Assembly (NCBI GenBank): GCA_015295945.1
Contig: DVED01000197.1
Location: forward strand, 1 to 53,280
Reading direction: 5' to 3'
From: Oscillatoriales cyanobacterium M59_W2019_021
GTDB lineage: Bacteria > Cyanobacteriota > Cyanobacteriia > Cyanobacteriales > Geitlerinemataceae
DNA: 53,280 nt
This document shows positions 35,095-44,385 of this stretch, one piece after another. Under the pieces are notes generated by a model. It was not told the DNA's origin. It made no database searches and was given only the letters and a program-made list of their open reading frames with translations. A program made the position numbers and the translations under genes. Numbering within the stretch: position 1 is the stretch's first letter; every line of letters begins with the position of its first letter.

Positions 35095-35232
35095 TCAAAA
35101 GAAAGCAGAAGATTGAACTCCTCTCAAAAACTCTTCCCACTTCAGGAAGAGGCTTGTACCTGGTTTTTTGGGTAATTTGCCCAAATTGGGTAATTTGCCC
35201 AAATGTTGTAGGCGATCCTTTGGCGAGCTCAT
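35095..35232 (-). CDS. Possible small protein (45 residues)
   Basis: Frame MSSPKDRLQHLGKLPN...LFLKWEEFLRGVQSSAFF preceded by AGGAG four nt before the ATG. The centre repeats LGKLPN/LGKLPK because of a DNA tandem repeat. No known family. It lies alone in the spacer between cysE and a membrane protein gene. Plausible because of the ribosome site and a hydrophobic/aromatic C-terminus, but it could be chance. Confidence 0.35.
   Translation of the reverse strand: MSSPKDRLQHLGKLPNLGKLPKKPGTSLFLKWEEFLRGVQSSAFF
35170..35204. repeat. 18-bp tandem palindromic repeat
   Basis: GGGTAATTTGCCCAAATT occurs twice back to back (35170-35187, 35188-35204, the last base differing). Each unit contains the near-palindrome TGGGTAATTTGCCCA, so it can also fold. 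It lies within the possible 45-residue ORF. Confidence 0.85.
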
Positions 35233-35335
35233 CTCACTCCTGATGTAAAGAATTATAACATCGACCTTTGGGGGCGGGTTTTCGGATAACAACACCTCGA
35301 ACGGTCGATCTCGAACGGTGGAGATCGATCGCAGA

Positions 35336-37114
35336 TTACGGATGTCTGGCGGCGGGTTTTGCTTTTGCCACTCGAGACATACAGCGTGCGTCTAATACCA
35401 ACACGCTGGAGGTTTGATAAATAGCACACGCTCCCAAGGTTTGAGCGATCGCCGGCGTGTTTCCAGCTTGCAAAAAGGCTAAGGAATTTTGAATGGTTTG
35501 GGCGAGTTCGTCCCCTTCTGCGGCGATCGAGGTTCGCAAGCTGTTGAGCCAAATGTTGTGAACGATATAGTTGGGTTTGAATGCCTGTTTATTCAGAATG
35601 AAAAAATCGACGTGATAGCGATCAATCAGTTGCTCTAACGGCTCTAATGTGGGGCTGTACTGAGCGCGAATTAAATCGATCGTTCGCTGACGGAAAGGAT
35701 AGTAATATCCCGTATGGTAGGCGATCGAATACTCTTGGGCAACGAGTACCGAGCGTTGAGAAAATGAGGGCAAGTTATCGGTTTCTGGCTCGAGGGAAGC
35801 AATTAAAATATCCTGCGGCTGCTCTTTAAAAAACTGATAGAGATCGCCCTGAGTTCCGACTTGATAGGAGGTTCTGGGGAATTGCTCCAAGCTAACTGGA
35901 TAAAGGACGATCGTTCCTAGAGCTAATGCTGTTGCCCAAATCCCCACTCGATATTTGAGAGAAGTCTTTTGCCGAGGTTGCTGGAACGACCACCGCAGAA
36001 TTGCATCTAAAACGATAACAAAAGTCATCCCCGAAAGGAGAGACAAACAAATTATTTCACCGTGCAGAGTATAGCGACTGGGGAGATGAAGCTTAAAGAG
36101 GAAAGCGTGGGCGGCAAAAAATAAAACTAAAGACGAAACGGCGATCGGAATCAGAATGTAAATTTTTCGATCTAGTTTCTTGGTGAGAGAAAATAAGGCA
36201 GAATAACGGTATAATAAAGGTAGAGCTAAGCCGATCCAGAGAATGGCAGGCGTACGCTTGGGAATCAAACCACTGCGCTCTCCAAACAGCCAAAACGATC
36301 GCCAATTTAAATCGAAAAAGGCGTTGCGTCCGCCCATCCAAAACTCGGGAAATTCCCGAGCTTCGGCAACGGTAATCGGCGGGTCGAAGGGATTTCCCAT
36401 TACTAAATAAGGCAGGAGACTCGCAGCGGCGATCGCTAAGCCTCCTCCTAAGAATAAAACATCTCGATATTTTCGGTCGATCGCCACCGTCCAAAGCAGC
36501 AAACACCCCAAAATCCCGCCCTCTACTAAGACATATTGCGGGTAAAACAAACCCATCAGGGCGATCGCGATCCACACCCCCCATTTTTGCCGTTTGAGGA
36601 GATAGTAAAGAAAGGCAACAAACAGGGGATAAACAAAAGCTCTCGGCGTTCCCGAAACCAAATCGTTTCTCATCCACAAACTGAGATTGAGAATTGCCGC
36701 GCTACAGAACCCAGCAAAGGGAACCGGGAGCAACTGCATACTCACCCCGAACGCATACGCCGTTGTCAGCAATCCCAACAAAAAAGGCAAGATTTTATTA
36801 AAAACCAGGGGAGGAATGCCCAGATAGGCAAAAAATTGATAGAGTGTGGTGTATCCCGGCGGGGCAACCGATTGAAAGTAGTCGGCGATCGGATCGTGGG
36901 GAAACAACGATGGATCGAGAAAGCGCATCATCCAAAAAACGTGCTGCCGAGCGTCGTCCTGTACCACGTATTCGCTGCTAAAAGCCTCTCCCAAAGCCAG
37001 AGAAGCGTAGATTGCCGCCAGAGTTAAGCTGTGGGTCAACCAAAACAGCGTGGGAAACGGATAGAGGCGCGTCGAGGGAACCGTCAGAAATCGAGATAAG
37101 CGGGAAGCCAGCAT
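35336..37114 (-). CDS. Polytopic membrane protein, GT-C-like
   Basis: A 592-residue protein with about 10-12 hydrophobic helices spread over residues 20-410 (for example LFWLTHSLTLAAIYASLAL, ILPFLLGLLTTAYAFGVSM, WIAIALMGLFYPQYVLVEGG, ILIPIAVSSLVLFFAAHAF, LCLSLLSGMTFVIVLDAI), then a soluble C-terminal domain of 170 residues containing DLYQFFKEQPQDILIASLE and IDRYHVDFFILNKQ. An acidic motif VVQDDARQHVFWMMRF in the first extracytoplasmic loop resembles the DD catalytic loop of GT-C glycosyltransferases, and the C-terminal part resembles the tail of such proteins. A lipid-linked sugar transferase or related cell-envelope function is possible. Exact family not recognised. Confidence 0.8.
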   Translation of the reverse strand: MLASRLSRFLTVPSTRLYPFPTLFWLTHSLTLAAIYASLALGEAFSSEYVVQDDARQHVFWMMRFLDPSLFPHDPIADYFQSVAPPGYTTLYQFFAYLGIPPLVFNKILPFLLGLLTTAYAFGVSMQLLPVPFAGFCSAAILNLSLWMRNDLVSGTPRAFVYPLFVAFLYYLLKRQKWGVWIAIALMGLFYPQYVLVEGGILGCLLLWTVAIDRKYRDVLFLGGGLAIAAASLLPYLVMGNPFDPPITVAEAREFPEFWMGGRNAFFDLNWRSFWLFGERSGLIPKRTPAILWIGLALPLLYRYSALFSLTKKLDRKIYILIPIAVSSLVLFFAAHAFLFKLHLPSRYTLHGEIICLSLLSGMTFVIVLDAILRWSFQQPRQKTSLKYRVGIWATALALGTIVLYPVSLEQFPRTSYQVGTQGDLYQFFKEQPQDILIASLEPETDNLPSFSQRSVLVAQEYSIAYHTGYYYPFRQRTIDLIRAQYSPTLEPLEQLIDRYHVDFFILNKQAFKPNYIVHNIWLNSLRTSIAAEGDELAQTIQNSLAFLQAGNTPAIAQTLGACAIYQTSSVLVLDARCMSRVAKAKPAARHP

Positions 37115-37495
37115 GAACCTTGACCAAGAAGAATACAGGAGTTCAGGAGTTCAGGAGTTCAGGAGGGGTTTGAATTCCCTTCCTCACAGCATTCTGTAGG
37201 CGTTTCTCTGCGCGACCTGAAAGGCGTAGCCGCTCTGTTGGCGCAGCCTGCGCTTCGGCGCATAAGAGCTAGCCACCGCTATGAGCGCTTACTCCTGCAA
37301 CTTCACCGATTCTGAACTCCTTTCAACGATCGATCGGGTGTATCTTACCTTAAGCTGGCATACCCGCGATCGCCCTAGGGGGCGATCGTTGGCATACAAT
37401 TAACCCACAGACCTACGAAAACAAGGGCTGTGGGCTGGGAAAACTCGCATTCTTCAATCGACTCCGACAATCGCAAAATTCTGAATTGAGGAATC
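37115..37495. other. Repeat-rich spacer (381 bp)
   Basis: No gene. It holds CAGGAGTT x3 (37136-37166), a GTAGGCGT...GCGCAGCCTGCGCTTCGGCGC mosaic repeat (37194-37305, related to 51222-51291), and a hairpin CGATCGCCC / GGGCGATCG (37367-37375 and 37380-37388) flanked by direct TGGCATAC copies. The hairpin could end the transcript of the small gene to the right (minus strand), but no U-run follows. Confidence 0.6.
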
Positions 37496-37726
37496 TTACT
37501 CTACAAGCAACCATCCTCGGCGAACGGCGTGTAATAATCGATCGATAGCGGCTTTATCTTCCTCGTCCAACATCTCTTCTAACAGAGCGGATTTCAGGCC
37601 GTAGCGATCGGTGCGGGTAATGCGACCCGAACACCAAATCTGGAAAAAAAGTTCTGAAATCGGCTGATTCATCGAATTATAGATACTCATGGGTAGACGG
37701 GACGTGAGGGTAGCAGTCAATTGCAT
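37496..37726 (-). CDS. Small cyanobacterial protein (paralogue of 42867-43085)
   Basis: 76 residues. The conserved part is ITRTDRYGLKSALLEEMLDEEDKAAIDRLLHAVRRG, which matches the product at 42867-43085 at 20 of 36 positions (T.R.DRYGL..ALL.E.L.EE....R...AV..G). A helical, charged small protein with no known domain; such proteins occur in several copies in cyanobacterial genomes. The first 35 residues (MQLTATLTSRLPMSIYNSMNQPISELFFQIW) are less certain: an internal ATG at 37690 is also possible. Divergent from pyk with a 91-bp gap. Confidence 0.7.
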   Translation of the reverse strand: MQLTATLTSRLPMSIYNSMNQPISELFFQIWCSGRITRTDRYGLKSALLEEMLDEEDKAAIDRLLHAVRRGWLLVE

Positions 37727-37817
37727 AGCATTTGCTTAGCATCAAGTATCGCCGATCGCCTTCCTCGATTGGGGTGACTGAAAACCTTAAATCGTGTGAT
37801 ATTAATTAGATTGCTCG

Positions 37818-39632
37818 ATGACTTCGATCGCAGACACCCCTATCGTTTCCAATTCGTTCATGCAACTCCGCAGACCCTTTCGTCGTACCAAAATTGTCGC
37901 TACCATCGGTCCGGCGACCAGTTCTCCAGAAGTTCTCCGCGAACTGATTACGGCTGGTGCCACCACCCTGAGACTCAACTTTTCCCACGGAACTGACGAA
38001 GATCACCAGCGCAGCATTCGCCTGATCCGCCAGGTGTCCTTTGAACTCAACCAACCCGTCGGCATCCTGCAAGACCTCCAGGGACCGAAAATTCGCCTGG
38101 GACGGTTTGAGAACGGATTCATCCACCTGCAAGAAGGCGACCCGTTTATCCTAACGAGCAAGCCGACATCCGGCACGCAAAAGATCTCTCAAATTACCTA
38201 CGACAAATTGGCTGACGAAGTTCCCGAAGGCGCGACGATTTTGCTCGATGATGGTCGGGTAGAGATGCAAGTCGAAAAAATCGATCGCGCGGCAGGCGAA
38301 CTGTTCTGTCGGGTTGTCGTCGGCGGCAAACTCTCCAACAACAAAGGCGTCAACTTTCCCCGAGTTTACCTGTCTGTCAAAGCCTTAACCGACAAAGATC
38401 GCACCGATTTGATGTTCGGACTCGATCAAGGGGTAGACTGGGTTGCCCTCAGCTTCGTGCGCAATCCTCAAGATATCCTAGAAATTAAAGAACTGATTTC
38501 CAGTGCCGGGAAGAACGTTCCCGTGATTGCCAAGATCGAAAAGCACGAGGCGATCGAACAAATGGAAGAAGTTCTCTCCCTGTGCGATGGCGTCATGGTA
38601 GCGCGAGGGGATTTGGGGGTCGAACTCCCCGCCGAAGACGTTCCCATCCTGCAAAAACGGTTGATTCGCACGGCAAATCGCTTGGGAATTCCCATCATCA
38701 CCGCCACCCAAATGCTCGATAGCATGGTCAGCAGTCCCCGACCCACCCGCGCGGAAATCTCCGACGTGGCTAACGCCATTCTCGACGGCACGGATGCGGT
38801 AATGCTCTCCAACGAAACCGCCGTCGGCGAATATCCCGTGCGTGCAGTGGCAACCATGGCACAAATTGCCGTGCGCATCGAATGGGAACAGATGACCCAG
38901 CACGATTCTCGCATCGACGACACCGTGCGATCGATCCCCAATGCCATCAGCCAAGCCGTGGGTCACATCGCCGCCCAACTCAACTCCGCCGCCATCATGA
39001 CCCTGACCAAATCCGGGGCAACCGCGCGGAACGTCTCCAAATTTCGCCCCTACACCCCCATTCTCGCCGTCACCCCCCACGTAGACGTAGCGCGGCGCTT
39101 GCAGCTTGTCTGGGGCGTTAAACCCCTGCTGGTGCTAGATTTGCCCTCCACCGGACAAACCTTCCAAGCCGCACTCAACGTAGCACAGGAAAAGGATCTG
39201 CTCAGCGAAGGCGATTTGGTGGTGATGACGGCGGGAACCCTGCAAGGGGTGTCCGGTTCCACGGATTTGATTAAAGTCGAAGTGGTGACGGCGGTTCTCG
39301 GTCAGGGGGTCGGTTTGGGACAAGGTGTCGTCAGCGGTCCGGCGCGAGTGGCACGCAGCGTCCTGGAATTGGGCAGTTTCAATCCCGGCGAGATTTTAGT
39401 CGCGCCTCACACCACTGCCGATTTTGTCGAGGTTCTGCGCAAAGCCGGTGGCGTGATTACCGAGGAAGATAGCTTGACCTCTCACGCGGCAGTCATCGGT
39501 TTGCGTCTGGGCATTCCCGTCATTGTGGGCGTCAAAAATGCCACGGCATTGATTCGAGATGGGGCAATTCTCACCCTGGATTTACATCGCGGTTTGGTTT
39601 ACTCCGGGGCAGTCAGTCCCAGTCAAAATTAA
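37818..39632 (+). CDS. pyk: Pyruvate kinase
   Basis: Converts PEP and ADP to pyruvate and ATP. 604 residues. The barrel and B domain contain RRTKIVATIGPATSS, LRLNFSHG, GILQDLQGPKIRLG, VIAKIEKHEAIEQMEEVL, the signature MVARGDLGVELP and ATQMLDSMVSSPRPTRAEISDVANAI. The C-domain spans about 355-475. Unlike the shortest bacterial enzymes it carries a C-terminal swivelling domain (about 490-600) with GVITEEDSLTSHAAVIGLRLGIPVIVG, homologous to the phosphohistidine domain of PEP synthases; this long form is usual in cyanobacteria and bacilli. ATG start 37818. Confidence 0.97.
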   Translation: MTSIADTPIVSNSFMQLRRPFRRTKIVATIGPATSSPEVLRELITAGATTLRLNFSHGTDEDHQRSIRLIRQVSFELNQPVGILQDLQGPKIRLGRFENGFIHLQEGDPFILTSKPTSGTQKISQITYDKLADEVPEGATILLDDGRVEMQVEKIDRAAGELFCRVVVGGKLSNNKGVNFPRVYLSVKALTDKDRTDLMFGLDQGVDWVALSFVRNPQDILEIKELISSAGKNVPVIAKIEKHEAIEQMEEVLSLCDGVMVARGDLGVELPAEDVPILQKRLIRTANRLGIPIITATQMLDSMVSSPRPTRAEISDVANAILDGTDAVMLSNETAVGEYPVRAVATMAQIAVRIEWEQMTQHDSRIDDTVRSIPNAISQAVGHIAAQLNSAAIMTLTKSGATARNVSKFRPYTPILAVTPHVDVARRLQLVWGVKPLLVLDLPSTGQTFQAALNVAQEKDLLSEGDLVVMTAGTLQGVSGSTDLIKVEVVTAVLGQGVGLGQGVVSGPARVARSVLELGSFNPGEILVAPHTTADFVEVLRKAGGVITEEDSLTSHAAVIGLRLGIPVIVGVKNATALIRDGAILTLDLHRGLVYSGAVSPSQN

Positions 39633-39771
39633 TTGATCGGTCATTGGTCATTTGGGGTTGGGAGTTTGGGGTTTGGGGTTTGGGAATTTTAGATTTTAGA
39701 TTGGTCACTGTCCCCTCACCCCCTCACTCTTTTCTCCCCCTGCCTCCCCTGCCTCCCTTGCTCTCTTCCTC

Positions 39772-39812
39772 CTGTAGGCGTAGCCAGTGCGAAGCACTTA
39801 CTCCTGAACTCC
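39772..39812. repeat. 41-bp dispersed repeat, copy 2
   Basis: Identical over 41 bp to 27323-27363. It lies 17 bp before the S9 peptidase start codon, inside a run of pyrimidine-rich and TTTGGGG-type spacer repeats that fills 39633-39828. Confidence 0.9.
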
Positions 39813-39828
39813 CGAACTCCTCCAAATT

Positions 39829-41769
39829 ATGACTTCCCAAAACACGCAAATTGCTCGTTACGGTTCTTGGAGATCTCCGATTACGTCAGAAGCGATCGTT
39901 GCAGATATAATTCGGCTGGGCGAGATCGCGCCGACGCCGGATGCGGTTTACTGGGTGGAAGGACGACCGCAAGAGGGGGGGCGCAACGTGGTGGTGCGGC
40001 GGACTGCTGACGGGCGAATTGAAGATGTGACGCCGGCGGAGTTCAACGTTCGCACTCGAGTTCACGAGTACGGCGGGGGGGCGTTTCTGGTGGATGGTGA
40101 GACGGTGTACTTTGTCAATTTTGCTGACGGGCGATTGTACCGACAAGTGGTAGGCGGGGAACCGGAAGCGATAACCCCCGAGGGTCAGTGGCGTTATGCA
40201 GATTTTGCGATCGATCGCCCTCGAGATCGCCTCCTTGGCATTCGCGAAGACCATACGGGGGAAGGGGAAGCGGTCAATACGATCGTCGGGATCGGGTTGG
40301 ATGGCACGATCGAAGTTTTAGTTTCCGGTAACGATTTCTACGCTTCTCCCTGCCTGAGTCCCGATGGCACGAAATTGGCTTGGCTGACGTGGAACCATCC
40401 CCAAATGCCGTGGGACGGTACCGAGTTGTGGGTGGCGGAGATTCGGGAAGACGGATCGCTGGGGGAGGCGCAATTCGTTTCTGGGGGAACGAACGAGTCG
40501 GTGTTTCAGCCGCAGTGGTCGCCGGATGGGGTCTTGTATTTCGTGAGCGATCGCGCGGATTGGTGGAATCTCTATCGCTGGCAAAATGGCGCGGTAGAAC
40601 CCCTCTATCCCCTAGATGCGGAGTTTGCCACGCCGCAATGGGTGTTCGGGATGTCTACCTGTGCGTTTGACGAAGAGGGTCGCTTGGTGTGTACTTATAC
40701 GCAGCAAGGAACCTGGCAACTGGCGATTCTCGATCCGGCAACCCCGCATTTGCAGAATATCGAAACGCCGTATACGGAAATTGCCGGGTTGAAGGCGATC
40801 GGCAATAATGTCCTATTTTTGGGCGCGTCTCCTACCGTGGCAACGGCGATCGTGCAACTTAACTTAGAAACGGGTCAGCACGATATCCTGCGCCAATCTA
40901 GCAGTTTGGACATCGATCCGGGCTACATCTCTATCCCGCAGCCGATCGAGTTTCCCACGGAAAACGGGCTGACGGCCTACGCTTTCTACTATCCTCCCAC
41001 GAATAAAGATTACGCCGCTCCCGAGGGGGAAAAACCGCCCCTGTTGGTGAAAAGCCACGGCGGACCGACGGCAAGTACCTCCACGAGTCTGCGATTGTCG
41101 ATACAGTATTGGACGAGTCGGGGGTTTGCTTTCTTAGATGTGAACTACGGCGGCAGTACCGGGTACGGACGCACGTACCGCCAGCGATTGCAAGGGAATT
41201 GGGGAATTGTGGATGTGGACGATTGCGTCAATGGGGCGCGATATCTCGCCGATCGCGGTTGGGTGGATGGCGAGCGGATGGCGATCTCCGGAGGCAGTGC
41301 CGGAGGCTATACGACCCTAGCGGCGCTGACATTTCGCGATGTGTTTAAAGCGGGAGCGAGTTATTACGGCATCAGCGATTTGGAGGTTCTCGCCACCGAT
41401 ACCCACAAATTCGAGTCGCGCTATCTCGATGGGTTGATTGGGGCGTATCCGGAACAAAAACAACTTTATATCGATCGATCGCCCATTCATTTTACCGATC
41501 GTCTCTCCTGTCCGGTTATCTTTTTCCAAGGACTCGAGGATAAAGTCGTTCCCCCCAATCAAGCGGAAATGATGGTGGAAGCGCTACGCCAGAAAGGACT
41601 CCCCGTGGCTTACGTTCCCTTTGAAGGCGAACAGCACGGTTTCCGGAAGGCGGAAAATATCAAACGCGCTTTAGATGGAGAGTTTTATTTCTATTCCCGC
41701 ATTTTCGGTTACGATCCGGCGGAGGATTTAGAACCGATCGAGATTGAAAATCTTGAGGGTCATGGGTAA
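39829..41769 (+). CDS. S9-family serine peptidase (prolyl oligopeptidase / acylaminoacyl peptidase type)
   Basis: A 646-residue cytoplasmic peptidase. Residues 1-380 form a seven-bladed propeller ([78 protein letters not shown]) that filters substrates. Residues 400-646 are the alpha/beta hydrolase domain: [10 protein letters not shown] oxyanion region, nucleophile Ser490 in [11 protein letters not shown], Asp571 in [11 protein letters not shown] and His603 in GEQHGFRK, so the triad is complete. No signal peptide. Hydrolyses short peptides. ATG start matches homologous N-termini ([11 protein letters not shown]). Confidence 0.95.
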   Translation: MTSQNTQIARYGSWRSPITSEAIVADIIRLGEIAPTPDAVYWVEGRPQEGGRNVVVRRTADGRIEDVTPAEFNVRTRVHEYGGGAFLVDGETVYFVNFADGRLYRQVVGGEPEAITPEGQWRYADFAIDRPRDRLLGIREDHTGEGEAVNTIVGIGLDGTIEVLVSGNDFYASPCLSPDGTKLAWLTWNHPQMPWDGTELWVAEIREDGSLGEAQFVSGGTNESVFQPQWSPDGVLYFVSDRADWWNLYRWQNGAVEPLYPLDAEFATPQWVFGMSTCAFDEEGRLVCTYTQQGTWQLAILDPATPHLQNIETPYTEIAGLKAIGNNVLFLGASPTVATAIVQLNLETGQHDILRQSSSLDIDPGYISIPQPIEFPTENGLTAYAFYYPPTNKDYAAPEGEKPPLLVKSHGGPTASTSTSLRLSIQYWTSRGFAFLDVNYGGSTGYGRTYRQRLQGNWGIVDVDDCVNGARYLADRGWVDGERMAISGGSAGGYTTLAALTFRDVFKAGASYYGISDLEVLATDTHKFESRYLDGLIGAYPEQKQLYIDRSPIHFTDRLSCPVIFFQGLEDKVVPPNQAEMMVEALRQKGLPVAYVPFEGEQHGFRKAENIKRALDGEFYFYSRIFGYDPAEDLEPIEIENLEGHG

Positions 41770-41924
41770 GAGGAACGAAACGCACGAGAATTTTTAATTT
41801 TTAATTCTCTTCCCTTGCTTTCCCAACCTCCCCAAAAAAGAGATCCTAACCCACCCACGCCACCTCAACTCGTCAAGCGATCGGGGAAGGACGAGTCCGT
41901 TACGCCCCGATCGACTTCAACCGT

Positions 41925-42566
41925 TTACGGGATAGGGTTTTTTGCAGGTGCTGCATTGGGAGAAGGATAGAAACGGGTGCAGTACACCACATTGGTCACC
42001 ACTCCGTTTTGACCGGAGGGAATGTACCCTTTTGCCGGGTGGTTGATGGGTTGCCAGATAACGCCTGCCGTATCCGTCGTCGAGACGCCATCGAGGCGAA
42101 TCACGCCACCGTCGTTGACGACAGCTAGTTGTTGACCGTCATAGCTGGGGCGATCGTAAACGCTCAAACCACCTCGAAAGCGAACGTTCCGCAAGTTCGG
42201 ATCGTTCGCACCGCACCGAGCGGGAATGACGTTGGGATTGCTCGAGACGGGGGGAATGGGGGTCGGAGTCGGAGTCGGACTGGGAACTTGTGTGTTGCAA
42301 TCGGGATCGAGATAGGATTTCCAAACGTAGCCTCGATACTCGGTGGTGGCGATCGGCTGCCAATTTCCCGCAGCCGGAGCGACCAACCAAACGCGAGTTC
42401 CATTGGGTATGGTAGCAATCACTGCTCCGTCTGGCATTTCACGCAGATTGAGCGGCGATCCAGCCGTACAAACTCGAGATTCCGGGGGGGTGGGTTGCGC
42501 CTGAACCAGTGCGGGCGCCAACATCGGTGCAAACAAAGCTGCGCTAAGGAGCAGACGAAGTTTCAT
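41925..42566 (-). CDS. Secreted SH3-type domain protein
   Basis: A 213-residue exported protein: signal peptide MKLRLLLSAALFAPMLAPALVQA (cleavage after AQA), then an SH3b-like domain (CTAGSPLNLREMPDGAVIATIPNGTRVWLV...GYVWKSYLDPDCN), a Pro/Thr linker, and a second, more diverged SH3-like unit (LRNVRFRGGLSVYDRPSYDGQQLAVVNDGGVIRLDG...VIWQPINHPAKGYIPSG). SH3b domains bind cell-wall peptides or polysaccharides; no catalytic part is attached. Start supported by GAGGAGAACCC before the ATG. Confidence 0.85.
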   Translation of the reverse strand: MKLRLLLSAALFAPMLAPALVQAQPTPPESRVCTAGSPLNLREMPDGAVIATIPNGTRVWLVAPAAGNWQPIATTEYRGYVWKSYLDPDCNTQVPSPTPTPTPIPPVSSNPNVIPARCGANDPNLRNVRFRGGLSVYDRPSYDGQQLAVVNDGGVIRLDGVSTTDTAGVIWQPINHPAKGYIPSGQNGVVTNVVYCTRFYPSPNAAPAKNPIP

Positions 42567-42866
42567 GGGTTCTCCTCACAGTTTACGCGGATGACGTAGA
42601 TGGCTTTTAGTTTATCAGAATCGCGAGGAATGAAGAGATTGGGGGCGGTGGAGAGAGCAAGGGAGGCTTTCTTGAGCAGAGGGAGCTTTCTTGAGCAGGG
42701 GAGGCAGAGGGAGCAGGGGAGGCAGGGGAAGCAGAGGGAGAAGATGTTTGCCAAATCCCAAATGATTCAAAGTTACTACCCGATCGAAATCTTCTTTAAA
42801 TCTTTACATCCGTATTTTTACGGATATAATGAGGGCGTTGAGGTGAAATAAATCGGATAAATTGTA
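42567..42866. other. Spacer (300 bp) with purine-rich repeats
   Basis: GAGGCAGAGGGAGCAGGGGAGGC-type purine repeats fill 42659-42740 (the complement of CCTGCCTCCCC tracts elsewhere). An 83-codon frame (42600-42851) is only a translation of these repeats. The last 80 bp before the small gene is AT-rich and may hold its promoter; no clear hexamers. Confidence 0.5.
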
Positions 42867-43085
42867 ATGATACCCTCCGTGCAACTCATTCCGGGGGCGC
42901 TTTCTGAGATGATCGCAACGGTCGCTGAAACTAAGGTTTTGACCCGAGCCGATCGCTACGGATTGATGGCTGCCCTTCTCGACGAATCCCTGAGTGAAGA
43001 AGAACTCGAAGCGACCAATCGGCTGGTGAGAGCCGTTTTAAAAGGTCGTGTTAAAGTTCTCGATCGCATTTCCGTGGAAGTTTAG
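42867..43085 (+). CDS. Small cyanobacterial protein (paralogue of 37496-37726)
   Basis: 72 residues: MIPSVQLIPGALSEMIATVAE followed by LTRADRYGLMAALLDESLSEEELEATNRLVRAVLKG, the same core as the 37496-37726 product. All-helical, acidic centre, basic end (KGRVKVLDRISVEV). Function unknown. Its stop codon overlaps the end of the convergent CpcT-like gene by 4 nt. Confidence 0.75.
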   Translation: MIPSVQLIPGALSEMIATVAETKVLTRADRYGLMAALLDESLSEEELEATNRLVRAVLKGRVKVLDRISVEV

Positions 43086-44311
43086 GGCGAATCGATCGCG
43101 ATCGGACGATACAAATAAGCTCCCGTTTCCGAACCCGCCACTTGGTTGCCTGCCCCGTCGTACCAGCGTTCCCACAAATCCAAACCGTCCCGAGAAAATC
43201 GGGCGTTGATCGTCACCGCTTCCGACCCGCGAAAATTGCTGGGACAGCCTCCCTCTGGCGTCGAACCGATAAAGACGCCCTCCTCGAAGCGAAAGACGAT
43301 CGTGCATTCTGCGTTGCCGATGGCATCGGCAGGAACTAGGCGTTCTGCCGGGGGACGATCGCAAAAGTTATCCCATCGGTCCCCTTCTAATTTGTAGGAT
43401 GCCAGTTCGATCGCCCCGCTTTCTGCCGATCGGCGAAATTGTACCAATCGCTGGCTGGCAAATTGCAATTCTGGCGAATTCGATGCCTGTTCGGACACCA
43501 GAATGGGGGTCGTTTCGGGAAAGGGACTGTCGGAGACCGCTGCCGGACAGTTATGGAAGCGAACGGGTAAGAAACTGCTGTCTGCGGCAACTTGTGCGGA
43601 ATTGTCGAACGCACCGTTAAAGAGTTGGGCGATGGCGTTGACTTGGGGATCTTGGGCGATGGGGTCGATATCGCGATACTGATAGGAATCGTCCTGCGCC
43701 CCCCACACTTGGTTCCCCTCGGCATCGAACCCCCGATCCCAAGTTTCCATCGTCATTTCGGTGAGTCGGACTTGGTTGGTCACTCGCACCGCGCCTCGGT
43801 AGTTTGCCGGACAGCCTTCTTCCGGTGTCGTTCCCCAGTAACCCTCGCCGTCTTTTTGCAGGGCAATGGTGCAGACTTTTTCCCCTAAGTCGGGAACGGA
43901 GACGATGCGATCGACTTCCGGTTTGTCGCACAGTCCGATCCACGCTTCGGGGTTAGCGGGTTTGTAGGAAATTGACTCCACCCCCAAATTATCGGTGCTG
44001 GGGGAAATTTCTAAAAAGCGCTGGCGGTAGGGACGATCGAGTTGCAGGGAGAGGGCTTGTTCTTGATAGAGAAAGGTCGCATCGGTATCGGCAACGCGGA
44101 TGGGACAAGTGGTCATGCGCACGTCCGCAGCGTCGCGATCGATCGCCGCTCGGGCAGATGTATCCATCGTTCCTACCAAATAAGACGCCACTTCGCGAAC
44201 TTGCGCGTCGGCATCGATCAATTGCCCCAACACAGACGGCATCGAGACCAAGCCTAGGGACAATCCCCAACCGAATAACGCAACGCGGGTAAACTCCATC
44301 GCAAATCCCAT
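43082..44311 (-). CDS. Exported tandem CpcT/CpeT-like protein
   Basis: About 409 residues with two copies of the CpcT/CpeT bilin-lyase fold. Copy 1 (about 38-210) shows VASYLVGTMDTSARAAID, YQEQALSLQLDRPYRQRFLEI, CPANYRGAVRVTNQ and the classic TWDRGFDAEGNQVWGA. Copy 2 (about 215-408) shows IAQLFNGAFDNSAQVAAD, SEQASNSPELQFASQRLVQF, CPSNFRGSEAV and LWERWYDGAGNQVAGS. CpcT attaches phycocyanobilin to Cys-153 of phycocyanin in the cytoplasm, but this protein starts with a signal-peptide-like segment (FTRVALFGWGLSLGLVSMPSVLGQ) and is twice the usual length, so a role as a normal lyase is doubtful. Start at ATG 44311, preceded by AAGGGA. Confidence 0.82.
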   Translation of the reverse strand: MGFAMEFTRVALFGWGLSLGLVSMPSVLGQLIDADAQVREVASYLVGTMDTSARAAIDRDAADVRMTTCPIRVADTDATFLYQEQALSLQLDRPYRQRFLEISPSTDNLGVESISYKPANPEAWIGLCDKPEVDRIVSVPDLGEKVCTIALQKDGEGYWGTTPEEGCPANYRGAVRVTNQVRLTEMTMETWDRGFDAEGNQVWGAQDDSYQYRDIDPIAQDPQVNAIAQLFNGAFDNSAQVAADSSFLPVRFHNCPAAVSDSPFPETTPILVSEQASNSPELQFASQRLVQFRRSAESGAIELASYKLEGDRWDNFCDRPPAERLVPADAIGNAECTIVFRFEEGVFIGSTPEGGCPSNFRGSEAVTINARFSRDGLDLWERWYDGAGNQVAGSETGAYLYRPIAIDSP

Positions 44312-44385
44312 TCTCAATCCCTTGACCCCAGTTAATTTTGGTGTTAATCATCATACTGAGATCGAGAATATTACTAAGATTAACC

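Noticed and set aside
42600-42851. 83-residue plus-strand ORF
   Set aside because: Mostly translated GAGGCAGGGGAGGC-type purine repeats.
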